Positions 1-7,653 of a stretch of DNA of 36,038 nucleotides are shown here, piece by piece. The notes under the pieces are model-generated. The model had not been told where the DNA came from, made no database searches, and saw only the letters and a program-made list of their open reading frames with translations. The stretch's first letter is position 1. Each line of letters opens with the position of its first letter. A program made the translations under genes and the position numbers. The DNA is from Bradyrhizobium valentinum (GTDB lineage: Bacteria; Pseudomonadota; Alphaproteobacteria; Rhizobiales; Xanthobacteraceae), in NCBI RefSeq assembly GCF_001440405.1, contig NZ_LLXX01000119.1, positions 1 to 36,038 of the forward strand, given 5' to 3'.

Positions 1-1533
1 CGAGCGGCCGCGCCGCGCGTTGCAGGGCCACGACCCGAGATCCAGCGTGCCGCGCCGTCGCAGCGACCGGCCATGACGAGACCCGAGCCGCGCATCGCCG
101 CACCATCGCGCCCGAGCACACTGCCCGCTGTGGGCGGCCGACCGTCGCGACAGGAGCAGATCGAAACGCGTGCGCAACAGCGTGAGCAGCGCATCCAGCA
201 GCGACAGCAAATTGTGCAGGAACGGCAGCGCGAGACGCTGTCGCGCCAGAGCACAGAGCGGCAGGGCCGCATCGATCGCTTGCAGCAGCGCGTGCAGCAA
301 TTGCAGTCGCAGAAGCCGGAAGGTCTCCGGGCGCAACGTGCGCAGGAACGGTTGCTGCAGACGCAGAACAGATTGCTCCAGCGCGAACAGCGCCTGCAGC
401 AAACCGATCAGGTGCGCCTGCAGCGGCTGGCACCACCTTCGGCTGAACGATCCGCCGCTGCTGCCGCCGCGCAGGCTGCAGCCCGCGGACGGTTTGCCGC
501 GCACTTCCGCAGCAATGACGCCTTGCAAGCCCGAACCGCGCTCATGGCCCGCGAGAACCGCTGGGCTCCCCGCCACGCTTGGCGGCACGGGCACCGCGCC
601 GCGTTTGTTGCCTGGCTTGGCCCGGTCTTCTGGCCCTACGCCTATTCCGACATCTTCAGTTACACCTTCTGGCCCCATGCCTACGATGCCGGCTATTGGG
701 CCTACGCATACGACGACTTCGTCGACACGGTATTTTGGGGTACGGACAGCCCGTATTCCGCTTACGCCAGATATCCTGAACCCAGCGCGGCGATCACCGA
801 TTTCCGAACGCGCAAGCCCGCAAGCGTGAGCCGGCAGACTCTCCGGCAATTGTGTGGAGATCCGGATAAGGGCGTGACCGCCTGGCCAATCGCGGAGATC
901 ACGCGCGCGGTCCAGCCGACGCCCGAGCAGCGCGCCCTGCTCGACGAATTGAAAGCCGCTGCGGCAAAGGCTGCCGATGTGTTCAAGGAATCCTGCGCCG
1001 ATACCTATGCGATGACGCCGCCCGGCCGCTTGCGAGCGATGACGAACCGCGTCAGCGCAACGCTCGACGCGGTGAGGATCGTCCGGCCGGCACTGGAGCA
1101 GTTCTATAATTCGCTGGACGACGAGCAGAAGGCGCGTTTCAACGCGCTTGGCCCGAACGTCGGCGAGCGATCGCCACAGCCGCCACAGCAGGAAGCGAAT
1201 GCTCAGGCCGAGGCTTGCGGCGATCCGAAATCCAGCCTCACCCAGCTGCCGATCGAACGGATCGAGGCTGTCGTACGGCCGGCGGGCGAGCAAAAGGAGG
1301 CGCTTGACCGCTTGAGCGACGTGACCAAGAAGGCGGTTGCAGGGCTACAAGCTGCCTGCCCGGACGACGTGCCGCTTACGCCGGTCGGGCGGCTGGACAC
1401 GATGGAGAAGCGTCTCAAGGCCATGCTCGAGGCAGCCGATTGGGTGGAGGACGCATTGGACAAGTTCTATGCCACGTTGAGCAGCGAACAGAAGGCGCGC
1501 TTCAATGCACTGCCACAGGTCGCAAGCCCCTGA
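1..1533 (+). CDS. Coiled-coil protein with two Spy/LTXXQ-like repeats (5' partial)
   Basis: The frame is open from the left edge with unchanged composition, so the gene probably starts upstream; the first ATG inside the window is at 73. The N-terminal third is Gln/Arg/Glu-rich and should form a long coiled coil. It is followed by a short Trp/Tyr/Ala-rich stretch (about 600-750) that could be membrane-associated. The C-terminal part holds two copies of a roughly 100-residue unit. Each begins Cys-Gly-Asp-Pro, contains Leu-Thr/Met-Thr plus Pro-x-Gly-Arg-Leu, and ends in Glu-Gln-Lys-Ala-Arg-Phe-Asn-Ala-Leu. That matches the Spy/CpxP LTXXQ family of periplasmic chaperone-like proteins. The conserved cysteines (two per repeat) could form disulfides. 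Function beyond envelope-stress or chaperone-like is inference. Confidence 0.75.
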   Translation, partial: RAAAPRVAGPRPEIQRAAPSQRPAMTRPEPRIAAPSRPSTLPAVGGRPSRQEQIETRAQQREQRIQQRQQIVQERQRETLSRQSTERQGRIDRLQQRVQQLQSQKPEGLRAQRAQERLLQTQNRLLQREQRLQQTDQVRLQRLAPPSAERSAAAAAAQAAARGRFAAHFRSNDALQARTALMARENRWAPRHAWRHGHRAAFVAWLGPVFWPYAYSDIFSYTFWPHAYDAGYWAYAYDDFVDTVFWGTDSPYSAYARYPEPSAAITDFRTRKPASVSRQTLRQLCGDPDKGVTAWPIAEITRAVQPTPEQRALLDELKAAAAKAADVFKESCADTYAMTPPGRLRAMTNRVSATLDAVRIVRPALEQFYNSLDDEQKARFNALGPNVGERSPQPPQQEANAQAEACGDPKSSLTQLPIERIEAVVRPAGEQKEALDRLSDVTKKAVAGLQAACPDDVPLTPVGRLDTMEKRLKAMLEAADWVEDALDKFYATLSSEQKARFNALPQVASP

Positions 1534-1560
1534 GCGAAACTCAATCCTTATGAGGATCGA

Positions 1561-2028
1561 ATGAGGAAATGGCACTTCGTCACGCTTCTCGCCCTGCCTT
1601 CGTCCAGTCGGCCAGGTATACCTGTGCGGCACCGTCATAGGATGTTCTTGATTAGCGCCTTGAGCGGAATGGCGAGCATGGTTTCATCGCCCTCCGCCCT
1701 ACCTCAGGCTTCGCAAGGCGCGCAGGACGCCTCAGGACAACAAGCGTTCAACAATGCCTGTAGAACCTGTCATATCGTGAGAGAGGGCGACAACCGGCTC
1801 GGCCCGAACCTGCACAAGATTATTGGTCGGAAGGCAGGATCGCTACCGGACTACGGGTTTTCCAGCGCGATGAAGGAGGCAGGCTTCGTCTGGGACGAGG
1901 AGAAGCTCGATCGCTTCATTGCAAACCCCGACGAGGTCGTACCCGGCAACAGCATGAAGCCGTATGGCGGCCTCTCATCGAGCGAGGATAGAAAAAAGAT
2001 CATCGCTTTCCTTGCTCAACCGCGATAA
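1561..2028 (+). CDS. Exported class I c-type cytochrome
   Basis: Small monohaem cytochrome c of 155 residues. The haem site is Cys67-x-x-Cys70-His71 (CRTCH). The likely distal ligand is Met132 in the Asn-Ser-Met-Lys-Pro-Tyr motif. A Gly-Pro-Asn-Leu stretch follows the haem site, as in the mitochondrial or cytochrome c2 type. The ATG at 1561 has GAGGA five bases upstream. The hydrophobic export segment lies at about residues 28-45, so an internal ATG at 1642 would give a more usual signal peptide. It should act in the periplasm as an electron carrier. It lies 27 bases after the LTXXQ gene on the same strand, but no oxidase or dehydrogenase partner is adjacent, so its redox partner is unknown. 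Confidence 0.85.
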   Translation: MRKWHFVTLLALPSSSRPGIPVRHRHRMFLISALSGMASMVSSPSALPQASQGAQDASGQQAFNNACRTCHIVREGDNRLGPNLHKIIGRKAGSLPDYGFSSAMKEAGFVWDEEKLDRFIANPDEVVPGNSMKPYGGLSSSEDRKKIIAFLAQPR

Positions 2029-2049
2029 CGCCGCAGCCGCAGGCGTTTT
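2027..2049 (+). terminator. Hairpin after the cytochrome c gene
   Basis: AACGCC (2027-2032) pairs with GGCGTT (2042-2047) around a nine-base loop and runs into a short T tract. The stem overlaps the TAA stop of the cytochrome gene. The position fits a Rho-independent terminator between two convergent genes, but the T run is only four bases. Confidence 0.45.
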
Positions 2050-2075
2050 CGGAAGGCAGGTCGGCTAGCCATCCA

Positions 2076-2951
2076 TTACTTCACCGTGCGCACCAATGCT
2101 AAAGTGCGTTCCATCGCCTGCGTCACAATCACCGCAGAGCGTTCGTCGAGATGAACGCCGTCCGCCCAGCGCAGTTCGCTTCTGTTCACTTCGACAGGCA
2201 ACCATCGTTTCGTATCCGGAAACGCGGCGTGAACAATCTCCCGCGTGGTCGCTGCATACCGCGAGCCTTCAATCGGCTCCGAATACGGTAACTCGAACAG
2301 CAACACCCGCGCGCCGCGATGCTCCACCATCCGGATTAATTCCTCAATTCGTTTCGCGTTGATCCGGGCGGCATCCGCCGGATCCTCCGCATTGAACTGC
2401 TGCAGCGCGCGGTCCGCGTAGACCCGGTTGTCGAAATCGCTCGGCGGCTGCTCGGTCAGTTTGCGCAGATTGAGTACGACCTGCTCATGCGTAACCGAGG
2501 CGTGAAGCCGCTGCTCATAGGCGGCGACCGCAGCCCTGACAGGGCGAAAGAACAACGGCTCGGTATCACCGCGTGAGTAACGCTCGACCAGCGCCGCATC
2601 AGTGGGACGGGTCAGAACATTCGCCTCGACCAGAATGAATTTCGGGAGCTGCGACTGGTTCGCAACGATCTCCAGCCCGGTAACCGGAGAGCCCCCCGCA
2701 AGCGCCAGATTCCGCAAGCCGGCCGTTGCAAAATACTCCTCCTTGAGGCGGAACGTGATCGAGCTGCCCACCAGCACGACGTCGGGCACGGGCTCGCGCA
2801 GGTAACGGCTCAGCGTGATCAGCGTGCCATCCCGTGTCGTCGTCGCCGGCATTTGCAGCCCGCTGCCGAAGCGCACGGTGGCGAAACCGCAGGCGATCAG
2901 CAAAATCGCCGCGCCCGCACCGCATTTCACCAACCACCGAACGGCAGACAT
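2076..2951 (-). CDS. Membrane-anchored SGNH/GDSL-like protein, MBOAT partner
   Basis: A 291-residue protein with one N-terminal hydrophobic anchor (about 8-26). SGNH-type features are Gly-Ser-Ser at 62-64 (block I nucleophile region) and Asp264-Gly-Val-His267 near the C terminus, the usual Asp-x-x-His of SGNH esterases and acetyltransferases. The start at 2951 is supported by GAGGAAAA just upstream. It begins 12 bases after the stop of the MBOAT gene, so the two are almost certainly co-transcribed. MBOAT/SGNH pairs (AlgI with AlgJ/AlgX, DltB with DltD) pass acyl groups across the membrane onto an exported polymer. That role is inferred here; the acceptor polymer is unknown and no polysaccharide genes lie in the window. 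Confidence 0.7.
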   Translation of the reverse strand: MSAVRWLVKCGAGAAILLIACGFATVRFGSGLQMPATTTRDGTLITLSRYLREPVPDVVLVGSSITFRLKEEYFATAGLRNLALAGGSPVTGLEIVANQSQLPKFILVEANVLTRPTDAALVERYSRGDTEPLFFRPVRAAVAAYEQRLHASVTHEQVVLNLRKLTEQPPSDFDNRVYADRALQQFNAEDPADAARINAKRIEELIRMVEHRGARVLLFELPYSEPIEGSRYAATTREIVHAAFPDTKRWLPVEVNRSELRWADGVHLDERSAVIVTQAMERTLALVRTVK

Positions 2952-2963
2952 TTTTCCTCGCCT

Positions 2964-4328
2964 CTAGAACTGAAAGTAGATGAACGAAGTTTCAGGACCG
3001 GCTTCCAGATACATCAGCGCGGCCATCGAGCCGTATAGATATGGCTCCGCCCAGCGAAGTCTTCCCTCGAACAGCGGACGAAAACCAAGATGCTGAATCA
3101 TGACCGGCAGCGAGTAAAGCAGCGCCAGGCTGTAGAACAGTTTTGTCGGATTGGGATTCGTGCTCGGCGTAAACATGCCCGTGAGGTAGCCGACCGCATG
3201 ATCGAAGTTCGGCAGCTTGAAGAAAATCCAGAGCATGGTGACGCAGACAAAGACGACGGTCATTCGCGCCGCTCGAAGCACCGCAAAATCGATCGATGCC
3301 AGCCGCCCCAGCAAGGGGCGTTCGAGCACCAGCAACAGGCCGTGCATCAATCCCCACATCAGATAGCTAAGGCCGGCGCCGTGCCAGAGACCGCCTAATC
3401 CCATCACGATCATCAGGTTCAAATAGGTCCGCCATATGCCATGGCGATTGCCGCCGAGCGGAACGTAAAGATAGGTCCGCAGCCAGGTCGATAGCGAGAT
3501 ATGCCAGCGCGTCCAGAACTCGGAGAACGATGTCGCGATGTAGGGAAGATTGAAGTTGATCGGCAAGCGGTAGCCGAACAAGAGACCAAGGCCGATCGCA
3601 ATCGCGGAATAGCCGAAGAAGTCCGCATAGATCTGATAGCTGTAGAGGAAGACGAGCAGCCAGCGATCCTGGGTCTGTAGCGTCTCATAGAGCGGGAAGC
3701 TCATATAAGACGTCATTTCATTGAGGTTATTCGCAACGTAGAGCTTGAAGAAGAACCCAGTCAGGATCCATTTCGCGGCCTCGACCAGCGGAACGTCCGC
3801 AAGATATTTCGGCTTGATTTGCGGCATGAACATTTCCGCGCGCGTGATCGGACCTGACACGAGCTGCGGAAAGAAAATGATGTAGAGGAATACGCCGGTC
3901 AGCGTCGGCGGCGCCGTCTTCTGCCGGGTCAGATCAACCAGAAGGCTGATGTTGTGGAAGACGAAGAATGAAATGCCGATCGGCAGCGGTAGTTTCAGAA
4001 GGAAGTCAAGCGGCGCGAAGTCGACCAGGCTGGGGGACGCCGGATCGATGAACAGCAGCTTGTATTTGAAGAACGCGAGCAGCACGAGGTTGAAGGCGAT
4101 GCCGACCGGAAGCCAGACCTGCCGGTTTCGCAATGCCAGGACCAGGAAGAGATAAGTTCCGAAAACCGCGACAGCCAACAGCGCCAGCAGTTCCGGCTGG
4201 CCGTGTCCGTAAAAGAACAGGCTGGCGAAGACCAGGAGGTGGACCTGAAACGTCCTCAGCGCCGGCAGGTAATAGGCCGCAAATATGATCGCGACAAAGG
4301 CGCCGAACTGCCAGGAAGTGAAAGTCAT
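2964..4328 (-). CDS. MBOAT family O-acyltransferase (AlgI-like)
   Basis: A 454-residue polytopic membrane protein with about ten or more hydrophobic segments. MBOAT hallmarks are present: Trp-Thr-Arg-Trp-His276-Ile-Ser-Leu-Ser and the invariant His316 in Gly-Leu-Trp-His-Gly-Ala, with the typical Tyr-x-Pro-Leu-Gly-Gly-Asn-Arg stretch between them. Length and motif spacing fit the AlgI/DltB branch, which moves acetyl or other acyl groups to the periplasmic side for polysaccharide or cell-wall modification. It is the first gene of a two-gene unit with the SGNH-like protein downstream. No alginate or other polymer synthesis genes are adjacent, so the acyl acceptor cannot be named. Confidence 0.9.
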   Translation of the reverse strand: MTFTSWQFGAFVAIIFAAYYLPALRTFQVHLLVFASLFFYGHGQPELLALLAVAVFGTYLFLVLALRNRQVWLPVGIAFNLVLLAFFKYKLLFIDPASPSLVDFAPLDFLLKLPLPIGISFFVFHNISLLVDLTRQKTAPPTLTGVFLYIIFFPQLVSGPITRAEMFMPQIKPKYLADVPLVEAAKWILTGFFFKLYVANNLNEMTSYMSFPLYETLQTQDRWLLVFLYSYQIYADFFGYSAIAIGLGLLFGYRLPINFNLPYIATSFSEFWTRWHISLSTWLRTYLYVPLGGNRHGIWRTYLNLMIVMGLGGLWHGAGLSYLMWGLMHGLLLVLERPLLGRLASIDFAVLRAARMTVVFVCVTMLWIFFKLPNFDHAVGYLTGMFTPSTNPNPTKLFYSLALLYSLPVMIQHLGFRPLFEGRLRWAEPYLYGSMAALMYLEAGPETSFIYFQF

Positions 4329-4463
4329 GCCGCCCCAACGGTGGTTGGGGAAGCTCTAGCATTTCGACCCCGGAGGGCATAGCCGAAACCGGACCGCCGT
4401 CCCGCAGCAGTCGACCCGAGCAGGCTCAGGCGCTGCTCGGTTCCGCCCTAGTGTACGGCAGTT

Positions 4464-4847
4464 CTAGTTGCCAGCGGTGTTGAAGCGGGAAAGATCGCAA
4501 TCCCGTTCGGCATATTTCACGCGCCGCAGGCCCTCGCGGTCTTCGACCACTATCGGCCGGCAGCGCTCCTTCCAGGCAGCCTGGGCGGCGGCTTCATCGG
4601 CCTTCAACTCTTCCGCTGTCCGGGGCGCGATCTTCAGGGTGCCGCGGTTGCCGACGTAGAAGTTGGTTTGCTGGCTGGGAAGCAGCGGCGCGCCGGAGGC
4701 AATGGCCGCGGCCTTGGCATCCGCTGCAGCCCGCGCCGCGCGGGCGGCCTGCGCGGCATCCGCGGCGTGGCCGTGATCCATCGCGAATTGCGCGGACGCG
4801 GACGATACCGAAGCTGCGACAATCGAGATGGCGATGAAGACGCGCAT
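4464..4847 (-). CDS. Small exported protein of unknown function, two C-terminal cysteines
   Basis: A 127-residue protein. The ATG at 4847 gives a clean signal peptide (Met-Arg-Val-Phe-Ile... ending Ala-Ser-Ala-Gln) and was preferred to a possible longer start at 4895, whose extra residues look like non-coding sequence. The mature part opens with an Ala/Asp-rich, probably helical stretch (His-Gly-His-Ala-Ala-Asp). It ends with a motif Trp-x3-Cys-x-Pro...Asp-x-Glu-Gly-x2-Arg-x-x-Tyr-Ala-x3-Cys. The same C-terminal motif occurs in the next upstream gene (5048-5350), so the two are distant paralogues. I recognise no characterised family. Confidence 0.7.
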   Translation of the reverse strand: MRVFIAISIVAASVSSASAQFAMDHGHAADAAQAARAARAAADAKAAAIASGAPLLPSQQTNFYVGNRGTLKIAPRTAEELKADEAAAQAAWKERCRPIVVEDREGLRRVKYAERDCDLSRFNTAGN

Positions 4848-5047
4848 GGACACTGCCCTTTGAAATGAATGCCGAACGTCAGGAATGCCCGACAAGCATT
4901 GAGGCGGCGTAAAGCGGCGTGACTAACCGGGTCGCAATTTGGTAGATAAAGATTTAGCGGTATTTCGGGCGCGACAAGGCGCCGGAACCGTCGAGCCCGG
5001 TATGCCCGGAGTGCTCCGCGCAGATTGCGGGGAGCGCAAGCGACCCG

Positions 5048-5350
5048 TTACTCGCTGCGGCCGAACTCGCAGCCCTTGCGGGCGTAAACCAGGCGGACAA
5101 CGCCTTCGCTATCGTAGGTGCGCTGCGGCTTGCAGAACGCTTCCCATTTTTCGATGCTGGCGCGCCTTGCCTTCTCGTTTTCCTGATCCTGCGCCGCGTT
5201 GCGCGGCGGGTCGTCCAGGTAGGACGTCGTGCACACATTGCCATAGAACTTGCTGTGGGTGCAGCGTTCCACGATCTGCCATGCCTGCGCCGATGTCGAC
5301 AGCAGGGCGAGGGTCGCAATTGCGTAAAGGATTTTCATGTTGTCGCTCAT
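5048..5350 (-). CDS. Small exported cysteine-containing protein, paralogue of the next gene
   Basis: A 100-residue protein with a short signal peptide (hydrophobic core Leu-Tyr-Ala-Ile-Ala-Thr-Leu-Ala-Leu-Leu, cut after Ala-Gln-Ala). A second ATG at 5338 would also retain the signal. The mature region has four cysteines, suggesting two disulfides. The C terminus (Trp-x3-Cys-x-Pro, Asp-x-Glu-Gly-x2-Arg, Tyr-Ala-x3-Cys) matches that of the protein at 4464-4847. It was probably duplicated from a common exported ancestor. The function is unknown. Confidence 0.7.
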   Translation of the reverse strand: MSDNMKILYAIATLALLSTSAQAWQIVERCTHSKFYGNVCTTSYLDDPPRNAAQDQENEKARRASIEKWEAFCKPQRTYDSEGVVRLVYARKGCEFGRSE

Positions 5351-5573
5351 CGCTATCGGAGACGTTCTCCGTGCGGAGTAGCTAGCGCCGGAGTTCGCGC
5401 GCGCGCAACGGTAACCCTTTGTTAATCTAAATAGCCGCGCAAAAGGTTAAATCTGGAACCGCGCGCTGTCTCTTCGCGCTACGCTATCAGAGTAAAGTGC
5501 GCACGGCAGTTCACATTCGAGACAACACCGTCCGCCATTGAGACAGCGAACAAGCCGCTTCGATTGACTGTTG

Positions 5574-6437
5574 CTAAACGACCGTCCGATGCCGTTCGAT
5601 GCAAATTTTCAAGACCTCGTCCATCGATCTTGCCCACCAGTCGTTGGAGAAGATTTCGATCTCGGAATAGCCGGCAAAGCCCTGCGCTTCGACCGCCGCT
5701 CGCACAGATGTGATGTCGATGACGCCATCGCCCATCATGCCGCGGTCGTTGAGAATATCCTTAGTCGGCACCAGCCAGTCGCAGACATGAAACGCGAGCA
5801 GACGATCCTTTCCAGCGCGTGCGATCTGCAGCATCAATTCCGGATCCCACCAGATGTGATAGACGTCCAGCGCGACGCCGAGCGCACCGGTGCGCTGCGG
5901 ATCGAGTTGGTCGCAAATATCCAGCGCCTGCTTCGTCGTGTTCACGCAAGCGCGGTCGGCGGCATAGGCCGGATGCAGCGGCTCGATCGCGAGCGGCATG
6001 TTGGCCTCTCTCGCATATTCCAGCATTTCCGCGATCGCGTCATGGACCTGCGTACGCGCAGCCACAATGTCCTTCGAGGCCGCGCTTCCCGGACGCGAAT
6101 ATTGCGGCAGGCCGCCGACGACCAGCACGATGCAGGGCGCGCCCAACGCCTTGGCTTCGTCGACGGCGCGGCGGTTGTCGTCGCGCGCCTCGATGCGGTG
6201 CGCCGCATCGGAGGTAAACATGCCGCCGCGGCAGTAGCCTGACAATTCAAGCCCGGCGTCACGCACCGCGCGGACCGCGCGATCGAGACCAACGGCCGCG
6301 ACCTGGTCGCGCCAGGGATCGATGGCGCGGATGCCATGGCGCGCGCAGGCCTCGATGATGGCGACGAGATCGCCCTGCTTGCGGACCGTCGCCGTATTCA
6401 GTGACAGCCAGCGATGATCGGAAGAAAAATCGCGCAT
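5574..6437 (-). CDS. Sugar phosphate isomerase/epimerase (xylose isomerase-like TIM barrel)
   Basis: A 287-residue protein of the AP_endonuc_2 / xylose-isomerase-like TIM-barrel family. The expected metal ligands are visible at the strand ends: Glu in Ala-Ile-Glu-Pro-Leu-His, Asp in Ala-Leu-Asp-Val-Tyr-His, His in Ala-Phe-His-Val-Cys-Asp, and Glu in Glu-Ile-Glu-Ile-Phe. Its ATG shares one base with the TGA of the DUF993 gene (TGATG), which implies translational coupling. It is the last gene of the catabolic operon that runs leftward from the ABC transporter. Members isomerise or epimerise keto-sugars, inososes or hydroxypyruvate; the substrate here is unknown, though neighbours suggest an oxidised sugar or polyol. 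Confidence 0.85.
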   Translation of the reverse strand: MRDFSSDHRWLSLNTATVRKQGDLVAIIEACARHGIRAIDPWRDQVAAVGLDRAVRAVRDAGLELSGYCRGGMFTSDAAHRIEARDDNRRAVDEAKALGAPCIVLVVGGLPQYSRPGSAASKDIVAARTQVHDAIAEMLEYAREANMPLAIEPLHPAYAADRACVNTTKQALDICDQLDPQRTGALGVALDVYHIWWDPELMLQIARAGKDRLLAFHVCDWLVPTKDILNDRGMMGDGVIDITSVRAAVEAQGFAGYSEIEIFSNDWWARSMDEVLKICIERHRTVV

Positions 6438-7630
6438 CAGGGCTCGATGCCGCGCGTTGCCAGCACCGTCTTCATGCGCCGTGTCGCCAGTTCAGGGTTC
6501 GAGAGCAGCCCGGCCTTGTCGGCGAGCCGGAACAGTTCGGCCAGATGCAGCGTCGAGCGCGTGCTCTCCTGCCCGCCAACCATGGTGAAATGATCCTGAT
6601 GGCCATTGAGATAGGCCATGAACACGATGCCGGTCTTGTAAAACCGCGTCGGTGCCCGGAAGATGTGGCGCGACAGCGGAACAGTCGGCCCCAGCACGTC
6701 GTGGAAGCCGGCCTCGTCGCCGGCGGCCAGCCGCGACAGCGCATAGGACGCCGCCGGCGCGATGGCATCGAAGATGCCGAGCAGCGCGTGCGAAAAACCC
6801 TTATCGTCGCCGGCGATCAGTTCGGCATAGTTGAAATCGTCGCCGGTATACATCTTGACGTTCTTGTCGAGCCGCCGGCGCATGTCGACCTCGCGCTGCT
6901 TGTCGAGCAGCGAGACTTTTACGCCATCCACCTTGGCCGCGTTGGCGTTGATAATGGCAACCGCAACATCCATCGCCTTGTCGAGATCGGCAGTGCCCCA
7001 ATAGCCAGCCAGCGCCGGGTCGAACATGTCGCCGAGCCAGTGGATGATCACGGGCTCGCGAACCTGCGACAGCACGCGATTATAGACCCTGCCGTAGTCG
7101 TCGGCGCTGCGCCCGAGTTTCGCCAGCGCGCGCGAGGCCATCAGGATGATGCGGCCGCCGGCCTTCTCCACCGCCGCGATCTGCTCCTCATAGGCGCGGA
7201 TGACGTCGTCGATCGTCCTGGCGTCCTCCACCGCCAGGTGATCGGTGCCGGCGCCGGAAAATACCAGCGCGTTCCCCTTTGCCTTGGCCGCCTTCACTGA
7301 GCGCTGGATCAACTCCAGCGAGGTCGGCCAGTCCAAGCCCATGCCGCGTTGCGCGGTGTCCATGGCTTCCGCGACGCCGAGGCCTAGGTCCCAGACATGT
7401 TCGCGGAACGCAATGGTCCTGTCCCAGTCGATCGCGGCCGAAAGCCACGGATCAGTGTCGGCGAGAGGATCGGCGACCACATGGGCTGCGGAAAACGCCA
7501 CGCGGTTGAGCGCACCTTTGAGTTTCGCCGGAAACGTCCGCGACGCCGCCAGGCGGTAGGTTTCGATCGAGCCATTAGCCGCGGGCAGTTTCAGCGACAG
7601 CGAAGACATCGGCAATACGGGCTTGTTCAT
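6437..7630 (-). CDS. DUF993 protein, dihydrodipicolinate synthase/aldolase-like
   Basis: A 397-residue protein of the DUF993 branch of the DHDPS/N-acetylneuraminate lyase superfamily. The ATG at 7630 is preferred: AAGGGA lies about eight bases upstream, whereas the GTG at 7657 merely overlaps the preceding stop. A candidate Schiff-base lysine is about Lys238 in Asp-Gly-Val-Lys-Val-Ser, matching the Gly-x-Lys strand of class I aldolases. The usual catalytic Tyr strand seems replaced by Ile-Ile-His-Trp-Leu-Gly. The protein is about 100 residues longer than typical DHDPS. In the operon it could cleave or dehydrate a keto-acid intermediate made by the dehydrogenase and the enolase-like enzyme. 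No characterised reaction is known to me. Confidence 0.75.
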   Translation of the reverse strand: MNKPVLPMSSLSLKLPAANGSIETYRLAASRTFPAKLKGALNRVAFSAAHVVADPLADTDPWLSAAIDWDRTIAFREHVWDLGLGVAEAMDTAQRGMGLDWPTSLELIQRSVKAAKAKGNALVFSGAGTDHLAVEDARTIDDVIRAYEEQIAAVEKAGGRIILMASRALAKLGRSADDYGRVYNRVLSQVREPVIIHWLGDMFDPALAGYWGTADLDKAMDVAVAIINANAAKVDGVKVSLLDKQREVDMRRRLDKNVKMYTGDDFNYAELIAGDDKGFSHALLGIFDAIAPAASYALSRLAAGDEAGFHDVLGPTVPLSRHIFRAPTRFYKTGIVFMAYLNGHQDHFTMVGGQESTRSTLHLAELFRLADKAGLLSNPELATRRMKTVLATRGIEP

Positions 7631-7653
7631 GATGCTAAATCCCTTGCTTTGCC

